Assembly (NCBI RefSeq): GCF_000280905.1
Contig: NZ_ALAP01000103.1
Span: 1 to 64,000 of the forward strand
Length of the DNA: 64,000 bases
Direction: 5' to 3'
Source of the DNA: Streptomyces sp. AA1529
GTDB taxonomy: Bacteria; Actinomycetota; Actinomycetes; Streptomycetales; Streptomycetaceae
The position numbers were made by a program, and so were the translations under genes. The notes under the pieces are model-generated. The model worked only from the letters and a program-made list of their open reading frames with translations. It did not search any database and was not told where the DNA came from. Below, one piece after another: positions 43,367 through 52,187 of this stretch. Position 1 is the stretch's first letter. The number at the start of each line of letters is the position of its first letter.

Positions 43367-44026
43367 TCACGACTCCGGCCCCACGGCGAAGACTTCCTCT
43401 ACTCTCGCGACCTCGTCGCAGCGCATCATCACATGCACCAGGTCGCCCTCCTGCAGCACCGTCTGGGACGTCGGCAGTATGGCCTCGCCCAGCCGGGTGA
43501 GGAAAGCGATGCGCACCCCGGCCTCCTCCTGGAGCCGGCTGACGCGCTCGCCCACCCACGACGCGGAGGTGTGCACCTCGGCCAGCTGCACGGCACCGCT
43601 CGGGTCCCGCCACAGCGGCTCCGAGCCGGACGGCAGCAGCCGGCGCAGCATCTGGTCCGCGGTCCAGCGCACCGTCGCGACGGTCGGGATACCGAGACGC
43701 TGGTAGACCTCCGCGCGCCGCGGGTCGTAGATCCGCGCGGCCACGTGCTCTGTGCCGAACATCTCACGCGCCACCCGGGCCGCGATGATGTTGGAGTTGT
43801 CGCCGCTGCTGACCGCGGCGAACGCCCCCGCCTCCTCTATACCGGCCTCGCGCAGGGTGTCCTGGTCGAAGCCGATCCCGGTGACGCGGCGTCCGCCGAA
43901 TCCCGAGCCGAGGCGCCGGAACGCGGTGGGATCCCGGTCGATGACCGCGACCGTGTGGCCCTGTCGCTCCAGGGTCTGCGCGAGCTCTGCACCCACTCGC
44001 CCGCAGCCCATGATCACAATGTGCAA
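43367..44026 (-). CDS. TrkA/RCK-type potassium regulatory protein
   Basis: A 219-residue paralogue: MHIVIMGCGRVGAELAQTL forms the dinucleotide loop, and the C-terminal RCK_C reads SASWVGERVSRLQEEAGVRI. The only start keeping the first strand is a TTG at 44026, with AAGGGA ahead; an ATG five codons on would cut the fold. It is divergent from the KimA-like permease with a 69-base gap, so both are likely co-regulated. This order is also seen in mycobacteria (ceoB/ceoC). Confidence 0.9.
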   Translation of the reverse strand: MHIVIMGCGRVGAELAQTLERQGHTVAVIDRDPTAFRRLGSGFGGRRVTGIGFDQDTLREAGIEEAGAFAAVSSGDNSNIIAARVAREMFGTEHVAARIYDPRRAEVYQRLGIPTVATVRWTADQMLRRLLPSGSEPLWRDPSGAVQLAEVHTSASWVGERVSRLQEEAGVRIAFLTRLGEAILPTSQTVLQEGDLVHVMMRCDEVARVEEVFAVGPES

Positions 44027-44095
44027 CGCCCGTCCCTTCGTCCCGTACAGCGGGCCGTCTCAGCATCGCACGACTGACCGCATACGATCCTCTGC

Positions 44096-46216
44096 GTGTC
44101 CAGGATGACCGACGTACCGAAACGACTTCTCCTCGGGAGGGCGCTGCGCAGTGACAGGCTCGCCGAGACGCTCCTTCCCAAGCGTCTCGCCCTCCCCGTC
44201 TTCGCCTCCGACCCGCTGTCCTCGGTGGCGTACGCGCCGGGCGAGGTGCTGCTGGTCCTGTCGGTGGCGGGGGCCTCCGCCTACAGCTTCAGCCCGTGGA
44301 TCGCAGTGGCGGTCGTCGTGCTGATGTTCACGGTGGTGGCCTCCTACCGGCAGAACGTGCGGGCGTATCCGAGCGGGGGCGGGGACTACGAAGTCGCGAC
44401 CACGAACCTGGGCCGCAGGGCGGGGCTGACCGTCGCCAGCGCACTGCTGGTCGACTACGTGCTCACCGTGGCGGTCTCGATCGCCTCGGGGGTCGAGAAC
44501 CTCGGCTCGGCCATCCCGTTCGTCGTCGAGCACAAGACGTTCTGCGCCGTCGCCGTGATCGTGCTGCTGACGCTGATGAACCTGCGGGGCGTGCGCGAGT
44601 CCGGCAAGCTGTTCGCCGTACCGACCTACTGCTTCGTCGCGGGCGTCTTCGGGCTCTTCGTGTGGGGGGTGGTGCGCGGAGTCATCCTGGGCGACGAGAT
44701 GCGTGCCCCCACCGCCGACTACGAGATCCACACCGAACAGTCCGGCCTCGGCGCGTTCGCGCTGGCCTTCCTGCTGCTGCGCGCCTTCTCCTCCGGCTGC
44801 GCGGCGCTCACCGGCGTCGAGGCGATCAGCAACGGGGTGCCCGCCTTCCGCAAGCCCAAGTCGAAGAACGCCGCGACCACCCTGGCCCTGATGGGCGTGC
44901 TGGCGGTCACCATGTTCTGCGGCATCATCGCGCTGGCGCTGGCCACCAAGGTGCGGATGGCGGAGAACCCGGCCAAGGACCTGCTGATCGACGGCCGGCC
45001 CGCGGGCGCCGACTACACCCAGAACCCCGTCATCTCCCAGGTGGCGGCCGCGGTCTTCGGCGACGGCACGCTCCCCTTCGTCTACCTGGCAGCGGCCACC
45101 GCGCTGGTACTGTTCCTGGCCGCCAACACCGCCTACAACGGCTTCCCGCTGCTGGGCTCCATCCTGGCGCAGGACCGCTACCTGCCGCGGCAGTTGCACA
45201 CCCGCGGCGACCGGCTCACCTTCTCCAACGGCATCGTGCTGCTGGCGGGCGCCGCGGTGATACTCGTGGTGGTCTACGGAGCCGATTCCACCCGCCTGAT
45301 CCAGCTCTACATCGTGGGCGTGTTCGTCTCCTTCACCCTCAGCCAGATCGGCATGGTCCGGCACTGGAACCGGCTGCTCGGCACGGAGACCGACTCCGCG
45401 AGCCGGCACCGCATGCACCGCTCCCGTGCCATCAACACCTTCGGGGCCTTCTTCACCGGGCTGGTGCTCGTGGTGGTGCTGGTGACGAAGTTCTCCCACG
45501 GCGCCTGGGTCTCCCTGGTCGGCATGGGACTCTTCTACGCCGTGATGACCGCCATCCGCCGGCACTACGACGGAGTGTCCGAGGAACTGGCGGCCGAGGA
45601 CCCCACCGAGGCGAAGCTGCGCCCCTCGCGGGTGCACTCCTTCGTGCTCGTATCCAAGATCCACAAGCCCACGCTGCGCGCCCTGCGCTACGCCAAGCTG
45701 CTGCGCGCCGACACCCTCGAAGCCGTCACCGTCAACATGGACCAGGACGAGACGGAGCAGCTCCGCAGGGAGTGGGAGGAGAGCGGCATCGACATCCCGC
45801 TCACCATCCTCGACTCGCCCTACCGGGAGATCTCGCGCCCCGTCATCGACTACGTGAAGCGGCTGCGCCAGGAGCAGCCCCGCGACGTGGTGAGCGTCTT
45901 CATCCCGGAGTACGTGGTCGGCCACTGGTACGAGCACCTGCTGCACAACCAGAGCGCGCTGCGGCTCAAGGGCCGGCTGCTGTTCACACCCGGCGTCATG
46001 GTCACCTCGGTGCCCTACCAGCTGGAGTCCTCCGAGCTGGCCAAGAAGCGGGCCAGGCGGCGGGAGCAGTGGAACGCGCCCGGCTCCGTGCGCCGCGGTC
46101 CCGTCATCCAGCCGCGGAAGTCCCAGAAGGACGGCGGCAAGGGCGGCAAAGGCGGCAAGGGCCCCGGAAACGGGTCCGGACCGGCGGGGAGCCTGACCCG
46201 GCAACGCGGGAAGTAG
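44096..46216 (+). CDS. KimA-like potassium importer (APC superfamily)
   Basis: A 706-residue transporter with about twelve membrane helices, then a 170-residue soluble tail. Blocks match the B. subtilis potassium importer KimA closely from memory: SDPLSSVAYAPGEVLLVLSV (here with A for S), YPSGGGDYEVATTNLGRRAG, AFSSGCAALTGVEAISNGVP, LAANTAYNGFPLLGSILAQD. The soluble tail (HKPTLRALRYAKLLRADTLE) resembles a USP-like domain. TACGAT at 44083-44088 places transcription start near the GTG, so the mRNA may be leaderless; an ATG lies nine bases on. The extreme C-terminus is Lys/Gly rich. Confidence 0.85.
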   Translation: MSRMTDVPKRLLLGRALRSDRLAETLLPKRLALPVFASDPLSSVAYAPGEVLLVLSVAGASAYSFSPWIAVAVVVLMFTVVASYRQNVRAYPSGGGDYEVATTNLGRRAGLTVASALLVDYVLTVAVSIASGVENLGSAIPFVVEHKTFCAVAVIVLLTLMNLRGVRESGKLFAVPTYCFVAGVFGLFVWGVVRGVILGDEMRAPTADYEIHTEQSGLGAFALAFLLLRAFSSGCAALTGVEAISNGVPAFRKPKSKNAATTLALMGVLAVTMFCGIIALALATKVRMAENPAKDLLIDGRPAGADYTQNPVISQVAAAVFGDGTLPFVYLAAATALVLFLAANTAYNGFPLLGSILAQDRYLPRQLHTRGDRLTFSNGIVLLAGAAVILVVVYGADSTRLIQLYIVGVFVSFTLSQIGMVRHWNRLLGTETDSASRHRMHRSRAINTFGAFFTGLVLVVVLVTKFSHGAWVSLVGMGLFYAVMTAIRRHYDGVSEELAAEDPTEAKLRPSRVHSFVLVSKIHKPTLRALRYAKLLRADTLEAVTVNMDQDETEQLRREWEESGIDIPLTILDSPYREISRPVIDYVKRLRQEQPRDVVSVFIPEYVVGHWYEHLLHNQSALRLKGRLLFTPGVMVTSVPYQLESSELAKKRARRREQWNAPGSVRRGPVIQPRKSQKDGGKGGKGGKGPGNGSGPAGSLTRQRGK

Positions 46217-46359
46217 ACTCGGCGGCTGCGGCCCGGGCGGTCCCTCCCGCCGGGCCGGACCCGCGTCCCGCCGCACGGCGGCCCCGGTTCCCCCGTGCCG
46301 GTCGCCGCCCAGCCGCTCTTCAGCCTTCAGCCTTTCCAGCCGTTTGGAGTCACCCCCCG

Positions 46360-47703
46360 ATGCCCGAAGCCAGCGCGTCCGAAGAGCTCGCCCCCTCCCT
46401 GGTGGGGGAGGAGTACGAGGTCGAGGTCGGCCCGGTGGCGCACGGCGGCCACTGCGTCGCCCGTACCGGCGGCGGCCAGGTGCTCTTCGTCCGGCACACG
46501 CTCCCCGGCGAGCGGGTCGTCGCCCGGGTGACCGAGGGCCGCACCGACTCGCGCTTCCTGCGGGCCGACGCCGTGGACGTCCTGGAGCCCGCCAAGGACC
46601 GCGTCGAGGCGCCCTGCCCCTTCTCGGGCCCCGGGCGCTGCGGCGGCTGCGACTGGCAGCACGTCAAGCCCGGCGCGCAGCGACGCCTCAAGGCCGACGT
46701 GCTCACCGAGCAACTCCAGCGGCTCGCCGGGCTCACCCCCGAGGACGTCTCCTGGGACGGCACGGTCGAGCCCGCACCGGGCGACAAGGTCGCCCCCGGC
46801 GAGGTCCCGGCCTGGCGCACCCGCATGCGCTACACCATCGACGCGGAGGGCCGCGCCGGACTGCTCAAGCACCGCTCGCACGAGGTGCAGCGCATCGACC
46901 ACTGCCTGATCGCCGCACCCGAGGTCGAGGAACTCGGCATCGAGGCGCGCGAGTGGCCGCAGATCGCCACCGTCGACGCCATCGCCGCCACCGGCTCCGC
47001 CGACCGCCAGGTCGTCCTCACCCCCCGCCCCGGCGGCCGGCTGCCCCTCGTGGAGCTGAACCGCGAGGTCTCCGTCCTCCGCGTGGGCGAGAAGGACCGC
47101 GCCGTACACCGCGTGCACGGCCGCGACTTCGTCCGCGAGCGCGCCGACGGGCGGACCTGGCGCATCGGCGAGGGCGGCTTCTGGCAGGTCCACCCCCGCG
47201 CCGCCGAGGTCCTGGTGGACGCCGTGATGCGCGGCCTCACCCCCCGCAAGGGCGAGACGGCACTGGACCTCTACTGCGGCGTCGGCCTGTTCGCCGGGGC
47301 GCTGACCGACCGCCTCGGCGAGAAGGGCGCGGTGCTCGGCATCGAGTCGGGCAAGCGGGCGGCGGCCGACGCCCGCAAGAACCTCGAGGACTTCCCCCGG
47401 GTACGTATCGAACACGGCAAGGTCGACAAGGTCCTGCCGCGCACCGGCATCACCGAGGCCGACCTGGTCGTCCTCGACCCGCCCCGGACCGGCGCGGGCA
47501 AGCGCATCGTCGACCAGGTCGCCGCACTCGGCCCGCGCCGCATCGCCTACGTCGCCTGCGACCCGGCCGCCCTCGCCCGCGACCTCTCCTACTTCGCCAC
47601 CGCCGGCTACCGCCCCCGCTTCCTGCGCGCCTTCGACCTGTTCCCGATGACGCACCATGTTGAGTGCGTTGCGATTCTGGAGCCGGTGGGGAAGGGCGCC
47701 TGA
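46360..47703 (+). CDS. TRAM-domain 23S rRNA (uracil-5-)-methyltransferase family protein
   Basis: A 447-residue RNA methyltransferase. The TRAM domain (VGPVAHGGHCVARTGGGQVL) is followed by an iron-sulfur-type cysteine run (CPFSGPGRCGGCDW), the SAM loop LDLYCGVGLFAGAL, and the catalytic-cysteine segment YVACDPAALARDLSYFA. This is RlmD/RumA-like. The long frame before the chosen ATG reads through the permease gene and is a shadow. The target base cannot be fixed from sequence. Confidence 0.9.
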   Translation: MPEASASEELAPSLVGEEYEVEVGPVAHGGHCVARTGGGQVLFVRHTLPGERVVARVTEGRTDSRFLRADAVDVLEPAKDRVEAPCPFSGPGRCGGCDWQHVKPGAQRRLKADVLTEQLQRLAGLTPEDVSWDGTVEPAPGDKVAPGEVPAWRTRMRYTIDAEGRAGLLKHRSHEVQRIDHCLIAAPEVEELGIEAREWPQIATVDAIAATGSADRQVVLTPRPGGRLPLVELNREVSVLRVGEKDRAVHRVHGRDFVRERADGRTWRIGEGGFWQVHPRAAEVLVDAVMRGLTPRKGETALDLYCGVGLFAGALTDRLGEKGAVLGIESGKRAAADARKNLEDFPRVRIEHGKVDKVLPRTGITEADLVVLDPPRTGAGKRIVDQVAALGPRRIAYVACDPAALARDLSYFATAGYRPRFLRAFDLFPMTHHVECVAILEPVGKGA

Positions 47704-47896
47704 ACTGGGGGTCTGCTGCCGGGTGGGCTGCTCGGCCGGGTTCCCTCCGCGTAGCGGCCCGAGGAGACGCATCGCTCTTCGCGCCGCGCTGACCTGTGAT
47801 TCGTGAGCGGGGTACGTGCAAGGGCGCGCCTTCACGTGACTCCCGGGGAGATCCCTGAAGCTCCGCGGAGTCGAGAGCGCGGTCTCCTCGCGAACG

Positions 47897-47915
47897 TGAT
47901 ACCTACCAGGTATCA
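47897..47915. promoter_or_regulatory. Palindromic operator of the toxin-antitoxin pair
   Basis: TGATACCTACCAGGTATCA has perfect 8-bp arms around ACC and ends eight bases before the antitoxin ATG. A -10-like TATCAT overlaps its right arm. RHH antitoxins bind such sites to repress their own operon. Confidence 0.75.
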
Positions 47916-47922
47916 TCCTTGT

Positions 47923-48117
47923 ATGGCGATGACACTCCGACTGCCCGACGACCTTGACGCGAAGCTCACCGAGCGGGCTCGTCGGGAGGGCCGCAGCAAG
48001 CAGGAGCTTGCCATCGAGGCCATCCGTGACGCTCAGAACCGGGCCGAGTTGCAGGTCGACGACGTCCTGGCCGAGCTGATGGACAGCGACGCGGAGATCC
48101 TGGACTACCTGAAGTGA
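47923..48117 (+). CDS. Ribbon-helix-helix antitoxin
   Basis: A 64-residue RHH protein. The DNA-binding strand is MTLRLPDDLDAKL, followed by ARREGRSKQELAIEAIRDA and an acidic tail (VLAELMDSDAEILDYL), the part that would bind the toxin. The stop overlaps the toxin GTG by four bases (AAGTGA), the coupling typical of toxin-antitoxin operons. There is no good Shine-Dalgarno, so translation may be leaderless or weak. Confidence 0.86.
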   Translation: MAMTLRLPDDLDAKLTERARREGRSKQELAIEAIRDAQNRAELQVDDVLAELMDSDAEILDYLK

Positions 48118-48512
48118 CCGGAGTGCGCTACATCCAGATCGACGAGATCCTGGCCATCGCCCGCACGGTCAACGGTACCGAGCACAGTGTGCGCGACATG
48201 GGCCTCCTGGTGTCGGCGATCGAGCGGCCCCGGACGAACGTGTTCGGAGCCGAGCTGTACCCGACACTCCACGAGAAGGCTGCGGCGCTGCTGCACTCCG
48301 TCGCCCGCAACCACGCGCTGATCGATGCCAACACGCACACCGCTTGGCTCGCCATGCGCGTCTTCCTGCGGTTCAACGGCGTCAGTGCGGGTACCGCGCC
48401 GCCGCCCGTCTCCACCGCCGGTCCGTTCGTCGAGGAAGTCGCGCAGGACAACATCGAGGTACCGGCCATCGCCGCGCACCTGTCGGCCTGGTTCCCCGTC
48501 GTCGTGCGGTAA
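48114..48512 (+). CDS. Doc/Fic-family toxin with altered Fic motif
   Basis: A 132-residue Doc-like protein starting MTGVRYIQIDEILAIARTVN. The Fic core reads H67-ALID71-AN73-T74-H75, where active Doc has HxFxD(A/G)NKR: His, Asp and Asn are kept, while Lys and Arg are replaced by Thr and His. Doc phosphorylates and inactivates EF-Tu. The change at the lysine may weaken or retune activity. Alternatively the unit is a decaying module, since the antitoxin and operator are intact. Confidence 0.83.
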   Translation: MTGVRYIQIDEILAIARTVNGTEHSVRDMGLLVSAIERPRTNVFGAELYPTLHEKAAALLHSVARNHALIDANTHTAWLAMRVFLRFNGVSAGTAPPPVSTAGPFVEEVAQDNIEVPAIAAHLSAWFPVVVR

Positions 48513-48745
48513 GGGCGGGATCAGGTTCAGGAAGCGGTAGGCGGGATGCGGGCCGGCTTCGAGAGCCCGCAGGTCATGGCGGTGGCAGAGGAGGCAGCCG
48601 GCGGGGTTCGGGGTGGAGGCGGTGGAGGTCGTCTGCCGCCTCCACTTCGATGTGGGTGCCGCCTTGGCCGGCCCCCAATGACCTCCCGTACGCAGCCGAA
48701 AGTTGCGGACGGACAGCCGCAGCCGCATGAGGTTCTCGGGGTCCT

Positions 48746-49765
48746 TCACCGCGGCGGAGGTGGTGCCGTGCTGTTGCGGACGACCATGCTCGTGGCCAGT
48801 TCCAGTCGCGTGGACACCGGCTCCTGGGCCCGTAGCCGCATCAGCATCTGGGTGGCCTCCTCCGCCATCTGGCGCAGCGGCTGGTGCACCGTGGTCAGCG
48901 CCGGGCTGGCCCAGCGGGCGATGGACACGTCGTCGTAGCCGACCACGGACAGGTCGTGGGGGACGCGCAGGCCCTGGACCCGGGCGGCTTCGAGCACGCC
49001 GAGTGCCTGGAGGTCGCTGCCGGCGAAGATCGCGGTGGGCGGCTGGGGCAGGGCCAGCATCTCGGCGGCGCGCTCGTATCCGCCCTCCACGTGGAAGTCG
49101 CCGAACATGATGAGTTCGGGGTCCACCTCCAGCCCTCCCATCGACATCGCCGAGCGGAAGCCGTCCAGGCGTGCCAGGGAGCAGAGCATGTCCTCGGGGC
49201 CGGTGACGATCCCGATGCGCTGGTGTCCCAACTCGATGAGGTGGCGGGTGGCAGCCAGGCCGCCGTTCCAGTTGGCGGAGCCGACCGAGGGCACGTCGGC
49301 GTCGGGGTCGCCCGCAGGATCGACGATGACGAACGGGATGGAACGCGCCCTGAGTTGTTGTTTCACTTCGTCGGGCAGGGTGGAGAGGACCAGGATGACA
49401 CCGAGCGGCCGACGTTGGAGCATCGCTTCCGTCCAGTCGGGGCCGGGCGCGTGGCGGGTTCCGCTCTCGGTGAGGACGACCCCGGCGTCGTGGACCTTGG
49501 CGATGTTCTCCACCCCCCGGATCAGCTCCATCGCCCAGATGCTCTCCAACTCGTGGAACACGATCTCGATGAGGGGTGCCTCGCCGGCGGACCGTGTGGT
49601 GCGTCGGTACGCGTAGGCCTCCAGCAGGTGTTCCACCTTCATACGGGTGGGGGCCGCCACATCCTGTCTCCCGTTGAGGACTTTCGAAACTGTCGAGATG
49701 GAGACGCCTGCCCGTTCGGCAACCTGCGCCAGAGTGATGCGGCCCGTCTCCTCGTCATCGCGCAT
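48746..49765 (-). CDS. LacI-family repressor of the sugar-uptake operon
   Basis: A 339-residue repressor. The HTH (ITLAQVAERAGVSISTVSKV LNGR) is followed by the periplasmic-binding-like effector domain (FVIVDPAGDPDADVPSVGSA; SVVGYDDVSIARWASPALTT). The ATG at 49765 begins MRDDEETGRIT; an ATG four codons upstream is possible, neither has a clear ribosome site. It is divergent from the ABC operon whose leader carries two palindromes, so it very likely represses it until the sugar binds. Confidence 0.9.
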   Translation of the reverse strand: MRDDEETGRITLAQVAERAGVSISTVSKVLNGRQDVAAPTRMKVEHLLEAYAYRRTTRSAGEAPLIEIVFHELESIWAMELIRGVENIAKVHDAGVVLTESGTRHAPGPDWTEAMLQRRPLGVILVLSTLPDEVKQQLRARSIPFVIVDPAGDPDADVPSVGSANWNGGLAATRHLIELGHQRIGIVTGPEDMLCSLARLDGFRSAMSMGGLEVDPELIMFGDFHVEGGYERAAEMLALPQPPTAIFAGSDLQALGVLEAARVQGLRVPHDLSVVGYDDVSIARWASPALTTVHQPLRQMAEEATQMLMRLRAQEPVSTRLELATSMVVRNSTAPPPPR

Positions 49766-49834
49766 GCCCAGGAGCATAGAGCACGGACCGAGCGCGGCCG
49801 GAAGGTAACGCTTGGGTAACGCGATGACCGAGGG

Positions 49835-49863
49835 TTGACCCCCCAGATGCCGAGTTCTAGCGT
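49835..49863 (+). promoter_or_regulatory. Housekeeping-type promoter of the sugar operon
   Basis: TTGACC (49835-49840) and TAGCGT (49858-49863) are 17 bases apart. Transcription should begin near 49870, so both palindromes at 49878-49905 fall just inside the leader. Confidence 0.65.
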
Positions 49864-49877
49864 CCCGAGTCAAGAAG

Positions 49878-49905
49878 TTTCGGAATGTACTCCGAAACAG
49901 TTTCG
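49878..49905 (+). promoter_or_regulatory. Two overlapping LacI-type operators
   Basis: TTTCGGA-6-TCCGAAA (49878-49897) and CGAAACAGTTTCG (49893-49905) share bases. Both centre on GAAA/TTTC, the kind of site reported for streptomycete xylan-sugar repressors. Position after the promoter fits a roadblock or occlusion mode. Confidence 0.7.
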
Positions 49906-49917
49906 AGAGGCGGGTCG

Positions 49918-51219
49918 ATGAAGCAACGCGCACGGTTCTCCCGGACCGTTGTCGTCGGTGGTGCCGCGCTGGCCCTGGTGGTGTCCCTCTCCGGATGCGG
50001 AGGAGGCTCCGATGCGGCCGACGACGACGCCATCCACGTCCTGGTCTACGGGGACGCCGCGAACAAGGTCGAGAAAGAACTCGTCGCCACCTTCAACAAG
50101 ACGTCGGAGGTGAAGGTCGTCCTGGACACGATCCCGGGCGCCGACTATCAGGCGAAGCTGCAGACGATCATCAGGAGCAAGCAGGCGCCGGACGTCTTCT
50201 TCAACTGGGGCGGCGGCAGCATCAAGCCGTTCGTCGACGCTGGCCTGCTGCTCCCACTGGACCCCTTCATCGCCAAGGACCCCGACCTCAAGGCGAAGTT
50301 CCTGCCGTCGGTGTTCAACAGTGCCGTGGTCGACGGCAAGTCCTACGGGATCCCCATGCGCGGCACGCAGCCCGTGCTGCTGTTCAACAACGCCGAGGTC
50401 CTCAAGAAGGCGGGCGTCCAGCCCCCGAAGACGTGGGACGAGCTGTTGGAGGCGGTCGAGGCGCTGAAGGCCGACGGCGTCACCCCGATCGCACTGGGTG
50501 GCGGAGACCGCTGGCCGACCCTGATGTGGTTCGAGTACCTCTACGACCGCATCGCCGGCCCCGGGCTCTTCCAGAAGGCCCTGGACGGCGACAAGAAGGC
50601 CTGGGCGAGCCCGGACAGCCGCAAGGCACTGGGCAGGATCAGGGAACTGGTCGATGCCGGCGCCTTCGGCACCAACTACGACTCGGTCAAGTTCACCGAC
50701 CAGGGCTCCCCGACGCTCCTGGCATCCGGCAAAGCCGGCTTCGAGCTGATGGGCTCCTGGGAGTACTCGACACAGCAGGACGCGCACCCCGAGTTCGCGA
50801 AGAGCGACCTCGGATACGGCGCCTTTCCCTCCGTCGAGGGAGGCAAGGGGAATCGGGACAATCTCGTCGGCAACACCAACAATTTCTACTCGGTGCTGAA
50901 GAAGACGAAACACCCGGAGGCCGTCGCCGAGTTTTTGAAGCTCATGTACTCGGACCAGTTCGTCAAGGCGCAGCTCGGTATCGGCAACCTGCCCACCACG
51001 ACGAACACCGAACGGTTCCTGGACACCGCCGCCAGCCCGAAGTTCGCGAAGTTCCAGTACGACATGGTCAAGAACGCCCCGGCGTTCCAGCTCTCCTGGG
51101 ACCAGGCCTACCCCCAGTCGGCGGCCACCGCGATGTACCGAGCCCTCCAGCAGTTCTTCAACGGCTCGGCGGACGAGAACACCTTCATCGAGGCCATGCA
51201 GGCGCTGCCGACCTCGTGA
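49918..51219 (+). CDS. ABC sugar transporter, substrate-binding lipoprotein
   Basis: A 433-residue solute-binding protein. The signal peptide ends in the lipobox LSGC (lipidated C27). The mature protein is a cluster B extracytoplasmic sugar binder (VYGDAANKVEKELVATFNKT; DVFFNWGGGSIKPFV; FGTNYDSVKFTDQGSPTLLA). It hands the sugar to the two permeases that follow. In the bxl operon of other streptomycetes the equivalent protein binds xylobiose, the likeliest ligand here by gene order. Start supported by AGAGG ten bases ahead. Confidence 0.9.
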   Translation: MKQRARFSRTVVVGGAALALVVSLSGCGGGSDAADDDAIHVLVYGDAANKVEKELVATFNKTSEVKVVLDTIPGADYQAKLQTIIRSKQAPDVFFNWGGGSIKPFVDAGLLLPLDPFIAKDPDLKAKFLPSVFNSAVVDGKSYGIPMRGTQPVLLFNNAEVLKKAGVQPPKTWDELLEAVEALKADGVTPIALGGGDRWPTLMWFEYLYDRIAGPGLFQKALDGDKKAWASPDSRKALGRIRELVDAGAFGTNYDSVKFTDQGSPTLLASGKAGFELMGSWEYSTQQDAHPEFAKSDLGYGAFPSVEGGKGNRDNLVGNTNNFYSVLKKTKHPEAVAEFLKLMYSDQFVKAQLGIGNLPTTTNTERFLDTAASPKFAKFQYDMVKNAPAFQLSWDQAYPQSAATAMYRALQQFFNGSADENTFIEAMQALPTS

Positions 51220-51251
51220 GCGCATCCGAATCCGAACCCGGAAGCCATGAC

Positions 51252-52187
51252 ATGACCCGAACCGCCATCCCCCGGAAGAACAGCGGGGCGGTCAGGAAGG
51301 CCACCCCGTCCCGCAACGGAGCGGGCCGCCCGGGACTGCTCTGGGCGGCTCCCGCAGCTGTCTTCTTCGGCCTCTTCGCCATCATCCCGCTCATCATGGT
51401 CGCTGTGCTGTCCTTCACGGCCTGGGACGGTCTGAGCGATCCGGAGTTCGTCGGCCTCGCCAACTGGCGGACGCTCCTCGACGACCCCCTCATGGCCAAG
51501 AGCCTCTGGCTGAGCGTCCTGATCACCGCGCTCGGCGTCATCGTCCAGACCGTGCTGAGCATCCTGCTCGGAGTCTGGGCGGCGGGGCACCAGCGCAACC
51601 GGGCTGTCCTGTCCGCCATCTACTTCGTCCCGCTGCTGCTCTCCATCGCGGCGGTGTCCGTGCTGTGGCGCGCCCTCCTCGACCCCAACCTCGGGGTCCC
51701 CGCGCAGGCGGCCTGGTTGTTCGGCGACGGAAACCTGTTCGGGACGCAGTCCGGTGCGATCGCCGTCCTGGTCTTCGTCAGCACGTGGCAGTTCACCCCG
51801 CTGCACACGCTGATCTACCAAGGCGCGGCGCGCGCGGTGCCGCCGGTGCTCTACCAGGCGGCGGAAATCGACGGTGCCGGACGCGTACGGCAGTTCTTCC
51901 ATGTCACCCTGCCGCAGCTGCGCAACGCGATCATCACTTCGACCATTCTCATGGTGGTCGGCGGGCTCACGACCTTCGACACCGTGCTCATCCTGACCCA
52001 GGGCGGGCCGGGGAGCGACACCACCATCAGTGCGTACTACATGTACCAGAAGGCGTTCAAGAGTTTCGACTACGGATCGGCATCCGCCATCGCACTCCTC
52101 CTGGTCCTCGTCTCCACACTGATCTCGTTGATCGTCGCGCGGCTCTCGGGCTACGACAAGATGCGCAGCACCATGGAGGGACTGTGA
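51252..52187 (+). CDS. ABC sugar transporter permease (first)
   Basis: A 311-residue MalF-type permease with six membrane helices. The ATPase-docking EAA loop reads YQAAEIDGAGRVRQFFHVTL. GGAAG precedes the ATG at 51252; a GTG overlapping the preceding stop would add 12 residues. No ATPase gene is in the operon, so a shared one such as MsiK is needed, as usual in Streptomyces. Confidence 0.9.
   Translation: MTRTAIPRKNSGAVRKATPSRNGAGRPGLLWAAPAAVFFGLFAIIPLIMVAVLSFTAWDGLSDPEFVGLANWRTLLDDPLMAKSLWLSVLITALGVIVQTVLSILLGVWAAGHQRNRAVLSAIYFVPLLLSIAAVSVLWRALLDPNLGVPAQAAWLFGDGNLFGTQSGAIAVLVFVSTWQFTPLHTLIYQGAARAVPPVLYQAAEIDGAGRVRQFFHVTLPQLRNAIITSTILMVVGGLTTFDTVLILTQGGPGSDTTISAYYMYQKAFKSFDYGSASAIALLLVLVSTLISLIVARLSGYDKMRSTMEGL

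Noticed and set aside
44060..46276. 738-aa minus-strand frame over the permease
   Set aside because: Composition of His, Gly, Gln and Glu without motifs; shadow of the KimA-like gene.
48513..48745. Short frames after the Doc gene
   Set aside because: Gly/Arg-rich without ribosome site; non-coding gap.
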